Source: an uncultured Bacteroidales bacterium
GTDB lineage: Bacteria; Bacteroidota; Bacteroidia; Bacteroidales; Paludibacteraceae
DNA: 64,000 nt
Direction: 5' to 3'
NCBI GenBank assembly: GCA_902779705.1
Contig: CACZCR010000004.1
Coordinates: 75,776-139,775, forward strand
Position 1 is the first letter of the stretch. Each line of letters begins with the position of its first letter. The position numbers were made by a program, and so were the translations under genes. Positions 16,931-27,103 of this stretch are shown here, piece by piece. The notes under the pieces are model-generated. The model saw only the letters and a list, made by a program, of their open reading frames with translations, did no database searches and was not told where the DNA came from.

Positions 16931-17944
16931 ATGAAAAAGATTTTTCTAATGACTGCTGCAGCACTCGTTCTGTTTGGCTGCGGCAAGAAACAGGCAGAGA
17001 CTACCGAGCAAGAAGAGCGTGTTGAGCCTGTAGAAGTGACCAAACTCTACGCACATGATGTAGAGCGTGTCATTACCCTTTCGTCTAACTTGATGGCCTA
17101 TGAGACTGTGAGTATATCGCCGTCTCTGACCGGTAAGATAGAGCATATCTATGCTGAGATAGGCGATCACGTACGCAAAGGTGACTCGTTGGTTAGGATG
17201 GATCAGCAACAGTATCAGACGACCAAACTAACGATTGCTAACTTGCGTGTGGAGAAAGCGCGTATAGACAGTCTGTTTGCTTATGGCTCGGCTACCCAGC
17301 AGCAGAAGGACCAAATGGATTTGCAGTTGGAGCAAACCAAGGTTAACCTCAAGTTCCTGACTACCAACACCTTCAATTTGGCACCTATCACCGGTGTGGT
17401 AACGGCCAAGAACTACGAGGACGGCGAACTCTATTCGGGACAGCCGATCTTGGTGCTTGCCGAAGTGGATCGCCTCAAGACGCTGGTGGCTATTCCGGAG
17501 TCCTACTTGCCGCGTATACGCAAAGGTATGAAACTGACCCTGACTTCGGATGTCTATCCGGAGAGTAGCTTCCCGGCAGTAGTCGAGGTCGTTTATCCGA
17601 CTATTGATGCTGCTACCCATACCTTCCAAGCCAAAGTAGTAGTGAATAATCCGCAAGGACTACTCAAACCGGGTATGTATGTCAAGACGGCTATCGGTCT
17701 CGGTACAGACCGCGTCATTACAGCTCCGTACTCGACCGTGCTCAAACTGATAGGCGCTAACGACCGTTACGTGTTCATCAATAACAACGGCCGCGCACAA
17801 CGCGTGAGCGTAGAGATGGGTCAACGTTTTGGCGATGATGTGGAGATCACGGCTCCGGAGATCAAAGAGGGAGTAGAGTTGATCACCCAAGGAGAGTCTC
17901 GACTGATTGATAGCGTCAAGATCGATATCAAAGCTACGCACTAA
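16931..17944 (+). CDS. RND efflux periplasmic adaptor (lipoprotein)
   Basis: Membrane fusion protein linking the RND pump to the TolC-like channel. The signal peptide has the lipobox LFGC with Cys17, so it is lipid-anchored. The order is biotinyl-lipoyl-like (VSISPSLTGKIEHIYAEIGD), short helical hairpin, second lipoyl half (NLAPITGVVTAKNYEDGELY), and beta-barrel (GMKLTLTSDVYPESSFPAVV). At 337 residues it is on the short side, in line with a short hairpin. The stop codon TAA is the start of an ATGGCGA repeat tract that fills the gap to the pump gene. Confidence 0.94.
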   Translation: MKKIFLMTAAALVLFGCGKKQAETTEQEERVEPVEVTKLYAHDVERVITLSSNLMAYETVSISPSLTGKIEHIYAEIGDHVRKGDSLVRMDQQQYQTTKLTIANLRVEKARIDSLFAYGSATQQQKDQMDLQLEQTKVNLKFLTTNTFNLAPITGVVTAKNYEDGELYSGQPILVLAEVDRLKTLVAIPESYLPRIRKGMKLTLTSDVYPESSFPAVVEVVYPTIDAATHTFQAKVVVNNPQGLLKPGMYVKTAIGLGTDRVITAPYSTVLKLIGANDRYVFINNNGRAQRVSVEMGQRFGDDVEITAPEIKEGVELITQGESRLIDSVKIDIKATH

Positions 17945-18006
17945 TGGCGAATGGCGAATGGCGAAAGTAAATTGTAAATTGTAAATTGTCAAATCGTAAA
18001 TAATTT
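17942..18006 (+). repeat. ATGGCGA and AAATTGT tandem repeats before the RND gene
   Basis: Three copies of ATGGCGA follow the adaptor stop codon, then three of AAATTGT, then CAAATCGTAAAT, ending at the pump ATG. No Shine-Dalgarno is seen. The AAATTGT/AAATCGT word is shared with the tracts before rny (39.08 kb) and ferritin (45.79 kb), and with the in-gene tracts of the DMT transporter. Confidence 0.9.
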
Positions 18007-21000
18007 ATGGCAATATATAAAACATCGGTCCAAAAACCTATTACCACAGCCCTGATCTTTGTGGCAGTGATCGTGATTGGTTTGTTTAGCTATACACAGC
18101 TGCCGATTGACCAGTTCCCGGAAATGAACCCGCCTTATGTGACGGTGATGGTGACCTATCCGGGTGCTTCAGCCAGTGAGGTCGAGACCAATGTGACCAA
18201 GATCCTGGAGAACTCGCTCAACTCGGTGGACCACCTCAAAGAACTGACATCTAAGTCCAAGGATAATTTGTCGCAAGTTACCTTGGAGTTTGAATGGGGT
18301 GTCGAACTGGACGAGATAGTCAATGATATACGTACGTACGTCGATCTGTGTAAAGACAACTTGCCGGACGGCTGTTCCAACCCGATCATCTTGCGTCTAT
18401 CAACCTCGATGATGCCGGTCATCCAGTATTCGGTCACAGCCAACGAATCGTACCCGTCGCTGGACAAGTTGCTGGACGACGAGATCATCCCGCAGTTGAA
18501 CCGTGTGGACGGTATCGGTAACTTGACCGTATCGGGCGAACCGGAGCGTCGTGTCTATATCTACCTCGATCAGCAAAAACTGGATGCCTATGGATTGACC
18601 TTGGAGAGTGTTGGTCAGATGGTGACAGCCAGCAACCTCAATATGTCCTCCGGTACGGTCAAGATGGAGAAGGAGCAGTATCAGATGGAGGTGCGTTCGG
18701 AGTTTGCCGAATCGGATGAGATACGCAATATAGTGGTCTCAACCGACCAGCAGGGACGTCAGGTCTTCCTGCGCGATATAGCAGTGGTCAAAGATACGAT
18801 CAAAGAGCTCTCGCTGGATGAGAAAACGGACGGTATCGACTGTGCTCGACTGATTGTAACCAAACAGACAGGTGGAAACACGGTGCAGGTCTGTGAGGAT
18901 GTACGCAAGGAGATCGCTAAGATCCAAAAGAACCTGCCTGCAGACGTGGATATACGATTGATCTACGACTCGTCGGAGAACATCCGCAACTCCATCAACT
19001 CGCTCCAGGAGTCGATCGGCTACGCATTGTTGTTTGTGGTGCTTGTTGTGATGTTCTTCTTGGGACGTTGGCGCGCGGCATTCATCGTGGGTATAACGAT
19101 TCCTATATCGTTGATCGTTGCCTTTATCTACTTGATGCTTAGCGGCGATTCGCTCAATATCATCTCGCTCTGTTCGCTCAACATCGCCATCGGTATGGTA
19201 GTGGATGATGCGATCGTGGTATTGGAGAATATCACCAAGCACGTTGAGCGTGGTGAGAACCCTCGTGAGGCGGCTATCTATGCTACCAATGAGGTATGGG
19301 TGTCCGTTATTGCAACAACACTCGTTATTGTGGCCGTATTCGTGCCGCTGACCATGTTGACCGGTGTGGCTGGTGTGATGTTCAAATCCCTGGGATGGAT
19401 CATCACTATCGTCTGCTGTACCTCAACGCTGATTGCTATCTCACTGACACCTATGTTGGCCAGCAAGATGCTCAAAGCACGTAAGGTGCATGTGGATGCG
19501 GATGGTAACCTGATAGACGATGACAAGAACCGTAAATCATGGTATGACAAGACAGTAGTACATTTGCTGGACTGGATCGACGACCGCTACGCCGATATGC
19601 TCGGCTGGTGCTTGCGCCATAAGGCGGCTACGTTTGGTATCCTATTGATCGTCTTTGGTCTGACGTTAATGCCTGTCTTGGCCGGTAAGATCGGTACGGA
19701 CTTTATGCAGCAACAGGATATGGGACGTTTTACCGTCAAGGTAGAATTGCAACGCGGTACCCGTATCGAGGAGACCCTCAAGACCGCCCGCAAGCTGGAG
19801 ACGCGTATTCGTGAGATAGTGCCTGAGGTGCAACTCATCTCTACTTCGGCCGGTTCGAACGATGATGCCGGTATCGGCGCGTTGTTCTCCTCTACGATGA
19901 ACAACACCATCAACATGACTATTCGTACCTCTAAGAAATACGAGCGCGAGCGTACGATATTCGAGATCGCTGAGGCCGTACGTCAGGAGCTCAAGACCTA
20001 TCCTGAGATAACGGACTATAACGTGTCCACTTCCAGTGGCGGCGGTATGTCGTCCAACTCGGTGGATATAGAGATCTACGGGTATGACTTCGACAAGACC
20101 AGCGAACTGGCCGAACAAGTGCAATCGATCTGTAACCACGAGGTTGAGGGTGCCCGTGACGCTACCATATCGCGTGATGATGAGCGTCCGGAGATCAAGA
20201 TCGATGTAGACAAACCTAAAGCTAATCGCTTAGGCCTGACCGCTGCTACGATAGCTACTTATCTTAGAAACCGTGTCAACGGTATGTCTTGCGGCTATCT
20301 CAAAGAGGACGGATCAGAGTATGCTATTCTCTGCCGTCTGGAAGAGAAAGATCGTAACACTATCCAGAAACTGCAAGACCTCACTATCCCGACACCTGCG
20401 GGAGGTAAAGTCAAACTCTCAGAGGTATGCGCTATCAGCGAATACTGGACCCCGCCGGCAATCGAGCGCAAGTCGCGTCAACGTGTAGTAACGGTTTCGG
20501 TGACGCCGTATAAGACCTCCTTGGGTACCTTGGCAACCCGTATCCAAGAGGTAGTAGACAAACTGGATGTGCCGGATGGCGTAGTAGTACGTTTGGCCGG
20601 TGACTTCGAGGACCAGCAAGATACCTTCGGCAAGATGGGATTATTGGCCGCGCTGATTGTCCTGCTCGTGTATATTGTGATGGCATCGCAGTTTGAGTCG
20701 TTCAAAAAGCCGTTTGTCATTATGTTCACCATCCCGTTCGCTTTGTCAGGCGTGATATTGGCTTTGTGGATCACAGGCCGCTCGCTGGATATGATTGGTG
20801 CGCTGGGTCTGGTCATGCTGGTAGGTATTGTAGTTAAGAACGGTATTGTGCTGATCGACTATATCGACCTGATGCGTGAGCGTGGAGTAGAGTTGAACAA
20901 AGCCATCCAGATGGCGGGTCGTAGCCGTATACGTCCGGTCTTGATGACGGCGATGACTACTATCCTTGGTATGGTACCTATGGCGTTGTCTACAGGTGAA

Positions 21001-21210
21001 GGATCAGAGATGTGGCAACCGATGGGTATCGTCGTGATCGGCGGTCTGTTGGTATCAACCTTGCTGACTTTCTTTATCGTGCCGACACTCTATGGTGCGA
21101 TGTCGCGTCATGATGATGTCAACAAGGCTAAGAAAGTGCGCAAGAACTTCATCTTCATGGATATCAAAGTGAAAAAAGACGAACCTAAAGCAGAGGAGAC
21201 ACAAGCATGA
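18007..21210 (+). CDS. RND efflux pump permease (HAE1/AcrB type)
   Basis: Proton-driven inner membrane pump of the hydrophobe/amphiphile efflux type. The 1067 residues hold 12 TM helices and two large periplasmic loops. The start SVQKPITTALIFVAVIVIG is the family opening. The proton-relay aspartate pair is in IAIGMVVDDAIVVLENI of TM4, and GRSRIRPVLMTAMTTILGM marks the second half. The C-terminal tail after the last helix is charged and Lys-rich. Together with the two genes upstream it forms a complete tripartite pump; no regulator lies beside it except the PII-like protein that overlaps its stop by four bases. Confidence 0.96.
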   Translation: MAIYKTSVQKPITTALIFVAVIVIGLFSYTQLPIDQFPEMNPPYVTVMVTYPGASASEVETNVTKILENSLNSVDHLKELTSKSKDNLSQVTLEFEWGVELDEIVNDIRTYVDLCKDNLPDGCSNPIILRLSTSMMPVIQYSVTANESYPSLDKLLDDEIIPQLNRVDGIGNLTVSGEPERRVYIYLDQQKLDAYGLTLESVGQMVTASNLNMSSGTVKMEKEQYQMEVRSEFAESDEIRNIVVSTDQQGRQVFLRDIAVVKDTIKELSLDEKTDGIDCARLIVTKQTGGNTVQVCEDVRKEIAKIQKNLPADVDIRLIYDSSENIRNSINSLQESIGYALLFVVLVVMFFLGRWRAAFIVGITIPISLIVAFIYLMLSGDSLNIISLCSLNIAIGMVVDDAIVVLENITKHVERGENPREAAIYATNEVWVSVIATTLVIVAVFVPLTMLTGVAGVMFKSLGWIITIVCCTSTLIAISLTPMLASKMLKARKVHVDADGNLIDDDKNRKSWYDKTVVHLLDWIDDRYADMLGWCLRHKAATFGILLIVFGLTLMPVLAGKIGTDFMQQQDMGRFTVKVELQRGTRIEETLKTARKLETRIREIVPEVQLISTSAGSNDDAGIGALFSSTMNNTINMTIRTSKKYERERTIFEIAEAVRQELKTYPEITDYNVSTSSGGGMSSNSVDIEIYGYDFDKTSELAEQVQSICNHEVEGARDATISRDDERPEIKIDVDKPKANRLGLTAATIATYLRNRVNGMSCGYLKEDGSEYAILCRLEEKDRNTIQKLQDLTIPTPAGGKVKLSEVCAISEYWTPPAIERKSRQRVVTVSVTPYKTSLGTLATRIQEVVDKLDVPDGVVVRLAGDFEDQQDTFGKMGLLAALIVLLVYIVMASQFESFKKPFVIMFTIPFALSGVILALWITGRSLDMIGALGLVMLVGIVVKNGIVLIDYIDLMRERGVELNKAIQMAGRSRIRPVLMTAMTTILGMVPMALSTGEGSEMWQPMGIVVIGGLLVSTLLTFFIVPTLYGAMSRHDDVNKAKKVRKNFIFMDIKVKKDEPKAEETQA

Positions 21211-21500
21211 AAAGTGTAATGATCGTATTCAATCAGGCTAATACGGAGCGTGTCGAGTACATGCTCGATATATTGAACATCCAGGGATTTACCTTCTTTG
21301 AGGATGTACAGGGCCGTGGTACCAACGGCGGAGAACCGCGTCGTGGCACTCATGCTTGGCCGGAGATGAACAGTTGCGTGATAACGATAGTGGAGGATGA
21401 CAAAGTACCTACATTGCTCGAGGCTATCAAAAAACTGGATCTCCGTAACGAGGAGGTTGGAGTTCGCGCGTTTGTGTGGAATATAGAAGCAACAATTTAA
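21207..21500 (+). CDS. PII-like small signalling protein
   Basis: A 97-residue protein with the alternating beta-alpha-beta pattern of the PII/GlnB superfamily: KSVMIVFNQANTERVEYML, a T-loop-like region DVQGRGTNGGEPRRGTHAWP, then NSCVITIVEDDKVPTLLEAI. PII-like proteins bind nucleotides or metabolites and regulate a neighbouring membrane protein. The start overlaps the RND pump stop (ATGA), which strongly ties it to the pump. The proposed role as pump regulator is inference from this coupling. Confidence 0.72.
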   Translation: MKSVMIVFNQANTERVEYMLDILNIQGFTFFEDVQGRGTNGGEPRRGTHAWPEMNSCVITIVEDDKVPTLLEAIKKLDLRNEEVGVRAFVWNIEATI

Positions 21501-21509
21501 TTTGATTAG

Positions 21510-24500
21510 ATGAGACAAAAACGATCCATCTTATTTTGGCTGATGATGTTGTGTTGTACCGTTATGGTATCAGCACAGCAATCAACCAAAACAAGCATAT
21601 CCGGTGTCGTAGTGGATGCTGAGACAGGAGAGACGCTGCCTTTTGTGCAGATCTACTTCCTCAAATCGACTACCAGCCAAGGTATGGTCCCATCGGGTAG
21701 GGGAACGACGTCCGATATGGACGGCAATTTCCGTATATCCAGTTCCGAAGGATATACAACACTCACCTTCCAGATGTTGGGCTATAAAACGGAGATGGTG
21801 ACGCTGCGTAAAGGGCAGATACGTACCGGTGCCAAAATCAAACTCAAGCCCGATGTGTACGGACTGCAGGATATAGTCGTCACGCCCAAGAATCGCAAAC
21901 GCGACTACCGCCGACGTGGTAACCCTGCCGTTGAGTTGATCAAGAACGTCATCGCACACAAGGACTCGTTCTGCGTAGAGGCTGCCGACCAATATACCGC
22001 GCAGAGCTATTCACGAATGTCCTTTGCGTTGGACAATATCAAGGTCAATTGGCAGAAACCGTTCTGGCGTAACTTTGCTTTTGTTCAGAAATATATTGAC
22101 ACAACAGGGGTCTATCCGTCTGTAACAGTCAGTATTCGAGAGCATATATCCGACGAGTATTACCAGCGTAAACCGCATCGTGAAAAGAAAGTGCTACGTA
22201 AGAAACGTATATTCGGCGTGGAAGATATCATCTCCTCCAACACATTCCAGGAGAATGTGAACGCTATCTTTAAGGACGTGAATATCAATGACAACAACAT
22301 GAACCTGCTGTTCAATCGTTTTGTCTCGCCGCTCAACTCGTCCATTGCTGTCACCTTCTATCAGTATTACATCATGGATACCATCATGGTGGATGGTTAT
22401 CCGTGTATAGACCTGGCTTTTGTGCCGGTTAACTCAGAGAGTTACGGATTTACGGGCCACCTGTATATAGTCAATGACTCTACCTATAGGCTTAAGAAAT
22501 ATTCGATCAATGTCCCGCCGGATATCAACCTCAACTTCGTTTCCAACTACTCGGTAGAACATTCCTACAAGCAATTGGACAACGGACTGTGGGCGCCGGA
22601 TCGTACGACCACTTATGCCAAGTTCTATATACTGAACAACAAACGTGGTATGCTGGCGCGCCAAACCAAGATCTATACCGCCTGGGATTTGGAGACGCCT
22701 ATTCCTAAGGAGACCTTCTCCGCTTTCTCACGCGAAGTGGATACCGATATCAATGATACCGCACGAGTGGCGCGTACGCCTATGCCTGTGCGCAAGGATA
22801 GCGTGCCTGCTCCTGTAGATTCCGTGCCTGTTCCAGTAGATACTATGCTTGCCCGTATAGATACGATGCCGGCTGTTGTTCTGGATTCGATATTAGCAGA
22901 CACGCTCTCATTGGATACGACACTGGTAGCGAAGGCAGACTCATTGCGGCGCGACTCTGTGCGTGTGGATAGTGTACCTGATGTGGTCGAGACCAATGAC
23001 ACGACTGCCGTTCGTCTGGACGCTGACGCCTGGGCAACGCTTCGCCCTGAACCGCTGACGTGGTATGAGAATTCCGTAGTGGATCTGGTACACGAGTTTA
23101 CCTCTACGCCTCTATTCAACTCGTTGGCACTGTTTGTTAATGCTGTAACTACGGAGTTCATCCCGACCAAGCCTTCAGCTGTCATGTATGATAGCAAGTT
23201 TGACATCGGACCGATATATAACTTCGTCAGCTGGAACATGCTTGAAGGTGTACGTTTGCGTTTCGGAGGTGCCTCGACAGCCAAGATGCACGATCAGGTG
23301 TTCTTCCGTACCTATGCAGCGTTCGGAACAACAGACTTGCGACCCAAGTACAATGCTACATTGGTCTATACCTTCGACAAGCATAAGTCACAACCCTATG
23401 ACGGCTTGCGTCACCATATTCAGTGGATGGCTCAATACGATGTCGAGGAACCCGGACAATTGACCGATGTCATCCGACGTGACCATATCCTGATGTCTAT
23501 CCCGACATCCAAACCTACACTCGGTTTCTATCAGTATGTCTTCCATGCCAAAATGGAGTATATGAAAGAGTGGCGCAACAAACTGTCACTCAAAGCTTCG
23601 TTCGACTTTACCAACAACGAAGCCGCCGGAGCCCTTCATTACAACCGCATCGATTGGACCAGACAGATAAATGGTGTAGATACGAGCTTTGTCTCGTCTC
23701 TCTTGCACATCGGATCTTATCGCAACTACGAGGGCATGTTTGAACTCCAGTATTCGCCCGGTAGTCGTGTCTTCATTGATCGAATGGGCGTGGAGAGTCC
23801 GTTCGCCTTGGAGAAGGATGCACCGACTCTCAAACTGACCCACTATATCGGCTATCTGGACGATCGACATAATGGTGGTGACGGATTCTTCTATAATCGT
23901 ACGGAGTTCCTCTTCGACAAGCGTTTCTGGCTGTCTGCTTTTGGCCACCTCGACTTACGATTACAGACAGGTATGATCTGGCAGAAAGTGCCGTTCACCA
24001 AACTCTATATCCCGAATAGCTCCACTTCTATCTTCTTAGCGCAACGTGCGTTTAACCAGATGAAACCTATGGAGTTCCTAATGGACGAATATGTGGCACT
24101 CTATGCCACCTACTATTTCAAAGGCTGGATACTCAACCGCATCCCGGGTATTAATAAACTCAAACTGCGCGGAGTGGTTTCGTTCTCAGGTATATACGGC
24201 GGTTTGACCAAAAAGAACAATCCCTACCTCGAACGCGTAGAGAACTCCGGATTGTATGAGTTCCCGCACTCACAGTTTGATGAGAACACCTTCGATGATC
24301 ATGGCTATATCAATGACGGTTATCGTACCTCGTCGCCGATCGGCAAATTGCCGTATATGGAGATTACAGCCGGATTTGAGAATATCCTCAAGTTCATCCG
24401 TATTGACTATGTGCGTCGTATCACCTACAATGACTACGAACTGCCGTATAAGATACAACAGATGGTTCCTGACCCGAATAATCCTATACAGTATATACCT

Positions 24501-24602
24501 GCGGTGGATGACAACGGCGAACCTGTCATGATCAATGCTCGCCGGCGTATTGGTGCGTGGGGAAGGAATGGCGTAAAAATAACCTTTAGATTGTCACTAT
24601 AA
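21510..24602 (+). CDS. DUF5686 / carboxypeptidase-regulatory-like outer membrane protein
   Basis: Large (1030 aa) Bacteroidota outer membrane protein. After a signal peptide (about residues 1-22, cut near VSAQQ) comes a CarboxypepD_reg-like domain (ISGVVVDAETGETLPFVQIY, with MLGYKTEMV), as at the front of TonB-dependent receptors, then the DUF5686 part with the early block NPAVELIKNVIAHKD, and a beta-barrel-like C-terminus ending in RNGVKITFRLSL. Residues about 420-500 are a Val/Asp/Ser/Pro-rich low-complexity linker. It starts nine bases after the PII-like gene and may be read from the efflux promoter. Function unknown. Confidence 0.85.
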   Translation: MRQKRSILFWLMMLCCTVMVSAQQSTKTSISGVVVDAETGETLPFVQIYFLKSTTSQGMVPSGRGTTSDMDGNFRISSSEGYTTLTFQMLGYKTEMVTLRKGQIRTGAKIKLKPDVYGLQDIVVTPKNRKRDYRRRGNPAVELIKNVIAHKDSFCVEAADQYTAQSYSRMSFALDNIKVNWQKPFWRNFAFVQKYIDTTGVYPSVTVSIREHISDEYYQRKPHREKKVLRKKRIFGVEDIISSNTFQENVNAIFKDVNINDNNMNLLFNRFVSPLNSSIAVTFYQYYIMDTIMVDGYPCIDLAFVPVNSESYGFTGHLYIVNDSTYRLKKYSINVPPDINLNFVSNYSVEHSYKQLDNGLWAPDRTTTYAKFYILNNKRGMLARQTKIYTAWDLETPIPKETFSAFSREVDTDINDTARVARTPMPVRKDSVPAPVDSVPVPVDTMLARIDTMPAVVLDSILADTLSLDTTLVAKADSLRRDSVRVDSVPDVVETNDTTAVRLDADAWATLRPEPLTWYENSVVDLVHEFTSTPLFNSLALFVNAVTTEFIPTKPSAVMYDSKFDIGPIYNFVSWNMLEGVRLRFGGASTAKMHDQVFFRTYAAFGTTDLRPKYNATLVYTFDKHKSQPYDGLRHHIQWMAQYDVEEPGQLTDVIRRDHILMSIPTSKPTLGFYQYVFHAKMEYMKEWRNKLSLKASFDFTNNEAAGALHYNRIDWTRQINGVDTSFVSSLLHIGSYRNYEGMFELQYSPGSRVFIDRMGVESPFALEKDAPTLKLTHYIGYLDDRHNGGDGFFYNRTEFLFDKRFWLSAFGHLDLRLQTGMIWQKVPFTKLYIPNSSTSIFLAQRAFNQMKPMEFLMDEYVALYATYYFKGWILNRIPGINKLKLRGVVSFSGIYGGLTKKNNPYLERVENSGLYEFPHSQFDENTFDDHGYINDGYRTSSPIGKLPYMEITAGFENILKFIRIDYVRRITYNDYELPYKIQQMVPDPNNPIQYIPAVDDNGEPVMINARRRIGAWGRNGVKITFRLSL

Positions 24603-25408
24603 TGAATACGATGAAACGAACATCAATGTGCCTTTGGGCTCTCTTGCTCACTATGGGACTATTTGCCCAAAATCCTAAAATACACTTGGATTTGGATGAG
24701 GCTAGAATACGCTTGGAGGAATATAATACCGAACGCCTCTTGGATTCACTGGACCAAGAGAAACTGCCACGACTGGTGTCCGGCGGTGTACTGGCCGGGG
24801 GAAACCTGAGCAACTTTATTATTACCCGCGATCACCATGCCATGAGTTCGTATATGAGGATTGGCGCTGAGGCCGGAGGATTCCTGGACTTCCGCGTGAC
24901 CAAGCATTTTGCGATTCAACCGCAAGTGATGTTTACGGCTCACCAGAACTATTTTGCCGAGAGCGATACGGCTAATCGACTCTGGTCCTTCGGCGTCGAT
25001 ATACCTATCTATTTCCTTGGACGATACGGTAATTTGGAGAAAGGATATGTTCAGTTTGGCGGAGGTATATTCACCCACTTTACGTTTGCATCCAATATCC
25101 AGGATAAGTACCATAATGTAGACAACGCATCTACGCCGGTGACACCTGCTTCACCAATGCCCGTACGTCTTCCTGCTGCGTATACCGACTACGACTATAG
25201 CCGCTTGCATGAACTGCATAACAATCACTTCGGCGTTTGCCTTACGGCGGGATATGAGTTCTCTTTTGGTATGCAGATCAATGCCTCTTACAAAATCAGC
25301 TTGTCTGACATAACGGCATTCTATAGCGAGAAAAAAGGCACCGCTGAAGCCAATGCCTTGATCTATCCTCAGTCTATTTCACTGACGCTTGGTTATCGTT
25401 GGCGTTAA
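24602..25408 (+). CDS. Outer membrane beta-barrel protein
   Basis: Protein of 268 residues with a signal peptide (about 1-21, ending LFAQNPK) and alternating amphipathic strands: FLDFRVTKHFAIQPQVMF, YVQFGGGIFTHFTF, FGVCLTAGYEFSFGMQI, and the terminal ISLTLGYRWR with an aromatic near the end, as expected for a BAM substrate. It resembles the PorT-like/outer membrane beta-barrel family, at superfamily level only. Its ATG overlaps the upstream stop (TAATG), so it is coupled to the DUF5686 gene and may partner it. An ATG three codons in is an alternative start. Confidence 0.8.
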   Translation: MNTMKRTSMCLWALLLTMGLFAQNPKIHLDLDEARIRLEEYNTERLLDSLDQEKLPRLVSGGVLAGGNLSNFIITRDHHAMSSYMRIGAEAGGFLDFRVTKHFAIQPQVMFTAHQNYFAESDTANRLWSFGVDIPIYFLGRYGNLEKGYVQFGGGIFTHFTFASNIQDKYHNVDNASTPVTPASPMPVRLPAAYTDYDYSRLHELHNNHFGVCLTAGYEFSFGMQINASYKISLSDITAFYSEKKGTAEANALIYPQSISLTLGYRWR

Positions 25409-27103
25409 TCAACGCGCGAAATAGTTGTTGCGAATCATCTTATCAGATAACGGATACGCCTCGTCCTCTGTGATGAGGCGTTTTTGTGTCGAGTCCATCA
25501 GGTTGATACCAAAGCCGCTCCAATGGTAATACTTGGCTCCGACCAACGCCTTGTACGTGGGGAAGATGTCCATCTGGTAAGCATCCTCGGTATAACGGGG
25601 ATTATTCTTGATCTTCGGCGAATAGATGATTAGTGGCAAGCAGTCATTAGCAGGCTCTAACCCCATGTTGTGCTTATCCGAATAGTCTTGCATTTGTTGA
25701 CGCTTCTCGTAGTGAAGAATACGATGGTCACCTGTGATAACAATAGTGTATTGCTGCAACTTAGGATCGGTCTCTAGCTTGCGAATAAAATAGCCAAGTC
25801 CATCGTCCAAAGCATTGAACCCGCGGATGAAATTGTACATTACCCAAGGCATATCTTTGGGCAAAGCCAAACGTGAGTATTTCTCATTGACAAACGGAGC
25901 GTGGGTAGATTGAGTGATACATTGGATATACCGAATACCGTCATCCACCATGCTATCCAGTTTTTGGAACAAAATCGTGTCCACGTCCGAATAACAGATC
26001 GTCGTGTCATACCCATAGGCAGGCGACATATGTGTCTGATTCCAAACGCACGTATCGTGCGGCAATAAGCAATATGCGCTATCCGGCGCTAAGGTCATAA
26101 TACCCGGATACGTGTTTTGATAGTAGTGCAGACATGTACCGCCGGCATTGATGGGCAATAAACCCGTATTGACAATCATCTGTCCGTCAGCCGAAGGAGC
26201 TCCTACTATCTGTGTGTGAATGCTATTGGCATAGAATACATGTTCATTCTGCGTTAATCGATATAAGTTGGGCATGATCTGCGGAGTGACCACCCAGTTT
26301 TCCAAACTCTCCAGCAGAACAATGATCAGCGGTGAATCCAGTTGTGGGGCCTTTTCTAGCATTACTCGGTCCAACTGACCAATCATGCTTCGATCCTTGT
26401 CTGTCAGCGGTCTATTGGGCTGTAAACCGTTGATCATCAGGTAGTAGTCGGTTGTGATATACAGCGGCGAATAGAGCACACTTGTGTGCTGAACCGTTGT
26501 TGGAAAATGGGTACCATAGACCGGCTCACGGTGCTCACGGATAAACGGCGCCGGATCGTATGTGGCAGTACTGTTGTCACTCACATAACACCATTCGCCT
26601 ACCAATCGCAACACGACCGACAATCCGACCATACCTAGCCAAACCCAGCCTTGACGCTCCGTCTTCTTGGGCAGGATCAGAAAAATCAGCCCAAACAGTC
26701 CGGTCAAAACATAAAACATCAGATCTATTCCCCATTCGATATAAATCAATACCGACCAGAAATAGCCATGCAGGTTTCCGGACATATTAAACGCCTCGGC
26801 ATCAAGCAGGATATGATTATTGCGCATGTAAATCAGATTGGCAATAAACCACGTATCTATCACAAACGATAACAGCAATATCCAGCGCTTGTCCCTAAGC
26901 AAGAACACAAACGAGGCAAACAATACCGCGGCAGCAATCTTGCTCAGTATCATAGACGTGATCTCTAACCCGCTGTACGCTTCAGGCTCTAAGCCGGCAC
27001 GAAAAGCAAAATAGTCAAACAACAAGGTCTGACCAAAGATCAACAATGCCAATAGCCCAAATACCAGCCACGAACTCTGTTTGTCACTCAGTTTATACTT
27101 CAT
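25409..27103 (-). CDS. LtaS-like membrane sulfatase/phosphotransferase
   Basis: Integral membrane enzyme of the LTA synthase/alkaline phosphatase superfamily: about five N-terminal TM helices (residues 12-180), then an extracytoplasmic sulfatase-like domain. Metal-site motifs include IVLLESLENW, the nucleophile region GAPSADGQM, STHAPFVNEKYSR and VITGDHRILH. The position aligned to the LtaS catalytic Thr appears to be Ser. It probably transfers a phosphoglycerol or phosphoethanolamine group to an envelope glycan or lipid, an inference supported by the neighbouring glycosyltransferase and ArnE-like transporter. Its end abuts the convergent beta-barrel gene with no spacing; its start overlaps the upstream gene by four bases. 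Confidence 0.82.
   Translation of the reverse strand: MKYKLSDKQSSWLVFGLLALLIFGQTLLFDYFAFRAGLEPEAYSGLEITSMILSKIAAAVLFASFVFLLRDKRWILLLSFVIDTWFIANLIYMRNNHILLDAEAFNMSGNLHGYFWSVLIYIEWGIDLMFYVLTGLFGLIFLILPKKTERQGWVWLGMVGLSVVLRLVGEWCYVSDNSTATYDPAPFIREHREPVYGTHFPTTVQHTSVLYSPLYITTDYYLMINGLQPNRPLTDKDRSMIGQLDRVMLEKAPQLDSPLIIVLLESLENWVVTPQIMPNLYRLTQNEHVFYANSIHTQIVGAPSADGQMIVNTGLLPINAGGTCLHYYQNTYPGIMTLAPDSAYCLLPHDTCVWNQTHMSPAYGYDTTICYSDVDTILFQKLDSMVDDGIRYIQCITQSTHAPFVNEKYSRLALPKDMPWVMYNFIRGFNALDDGLGYFIRKLETDPKLQQYTIVITGDHRILHYEKRQQMQDYSDKHNMGLEPANDCLPLIIYSPKIKNNPRYTEDAYQMDIFPTYKALVGAKYYHWSGFGINLMDSTQKRLITEDEAYPLSDKMIRNNYFAR
25457..25485 (+). terminator. Intrinsic terminator for the efflux/barrel operon, inside the LtaS-like gene
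   Basis: Stem CGCCTCGTC / GATGAGGCG with one G-U pair and a six-base loop, followed by TTTTT on the plus strand. It lies 49 bases past the plus-strand stop and within the 3' coding part of the convergent minus-strand gene. Confidence 0.8.

Noticed and set aside
22740..23030. Val/Asp/Ser-rich stretch of the DUF5686 protein as another member of the repeat family
   Set aside because: The DNA has no strict short period and no unit shared with other loci; it looks like an ordinary low-complexity linker.
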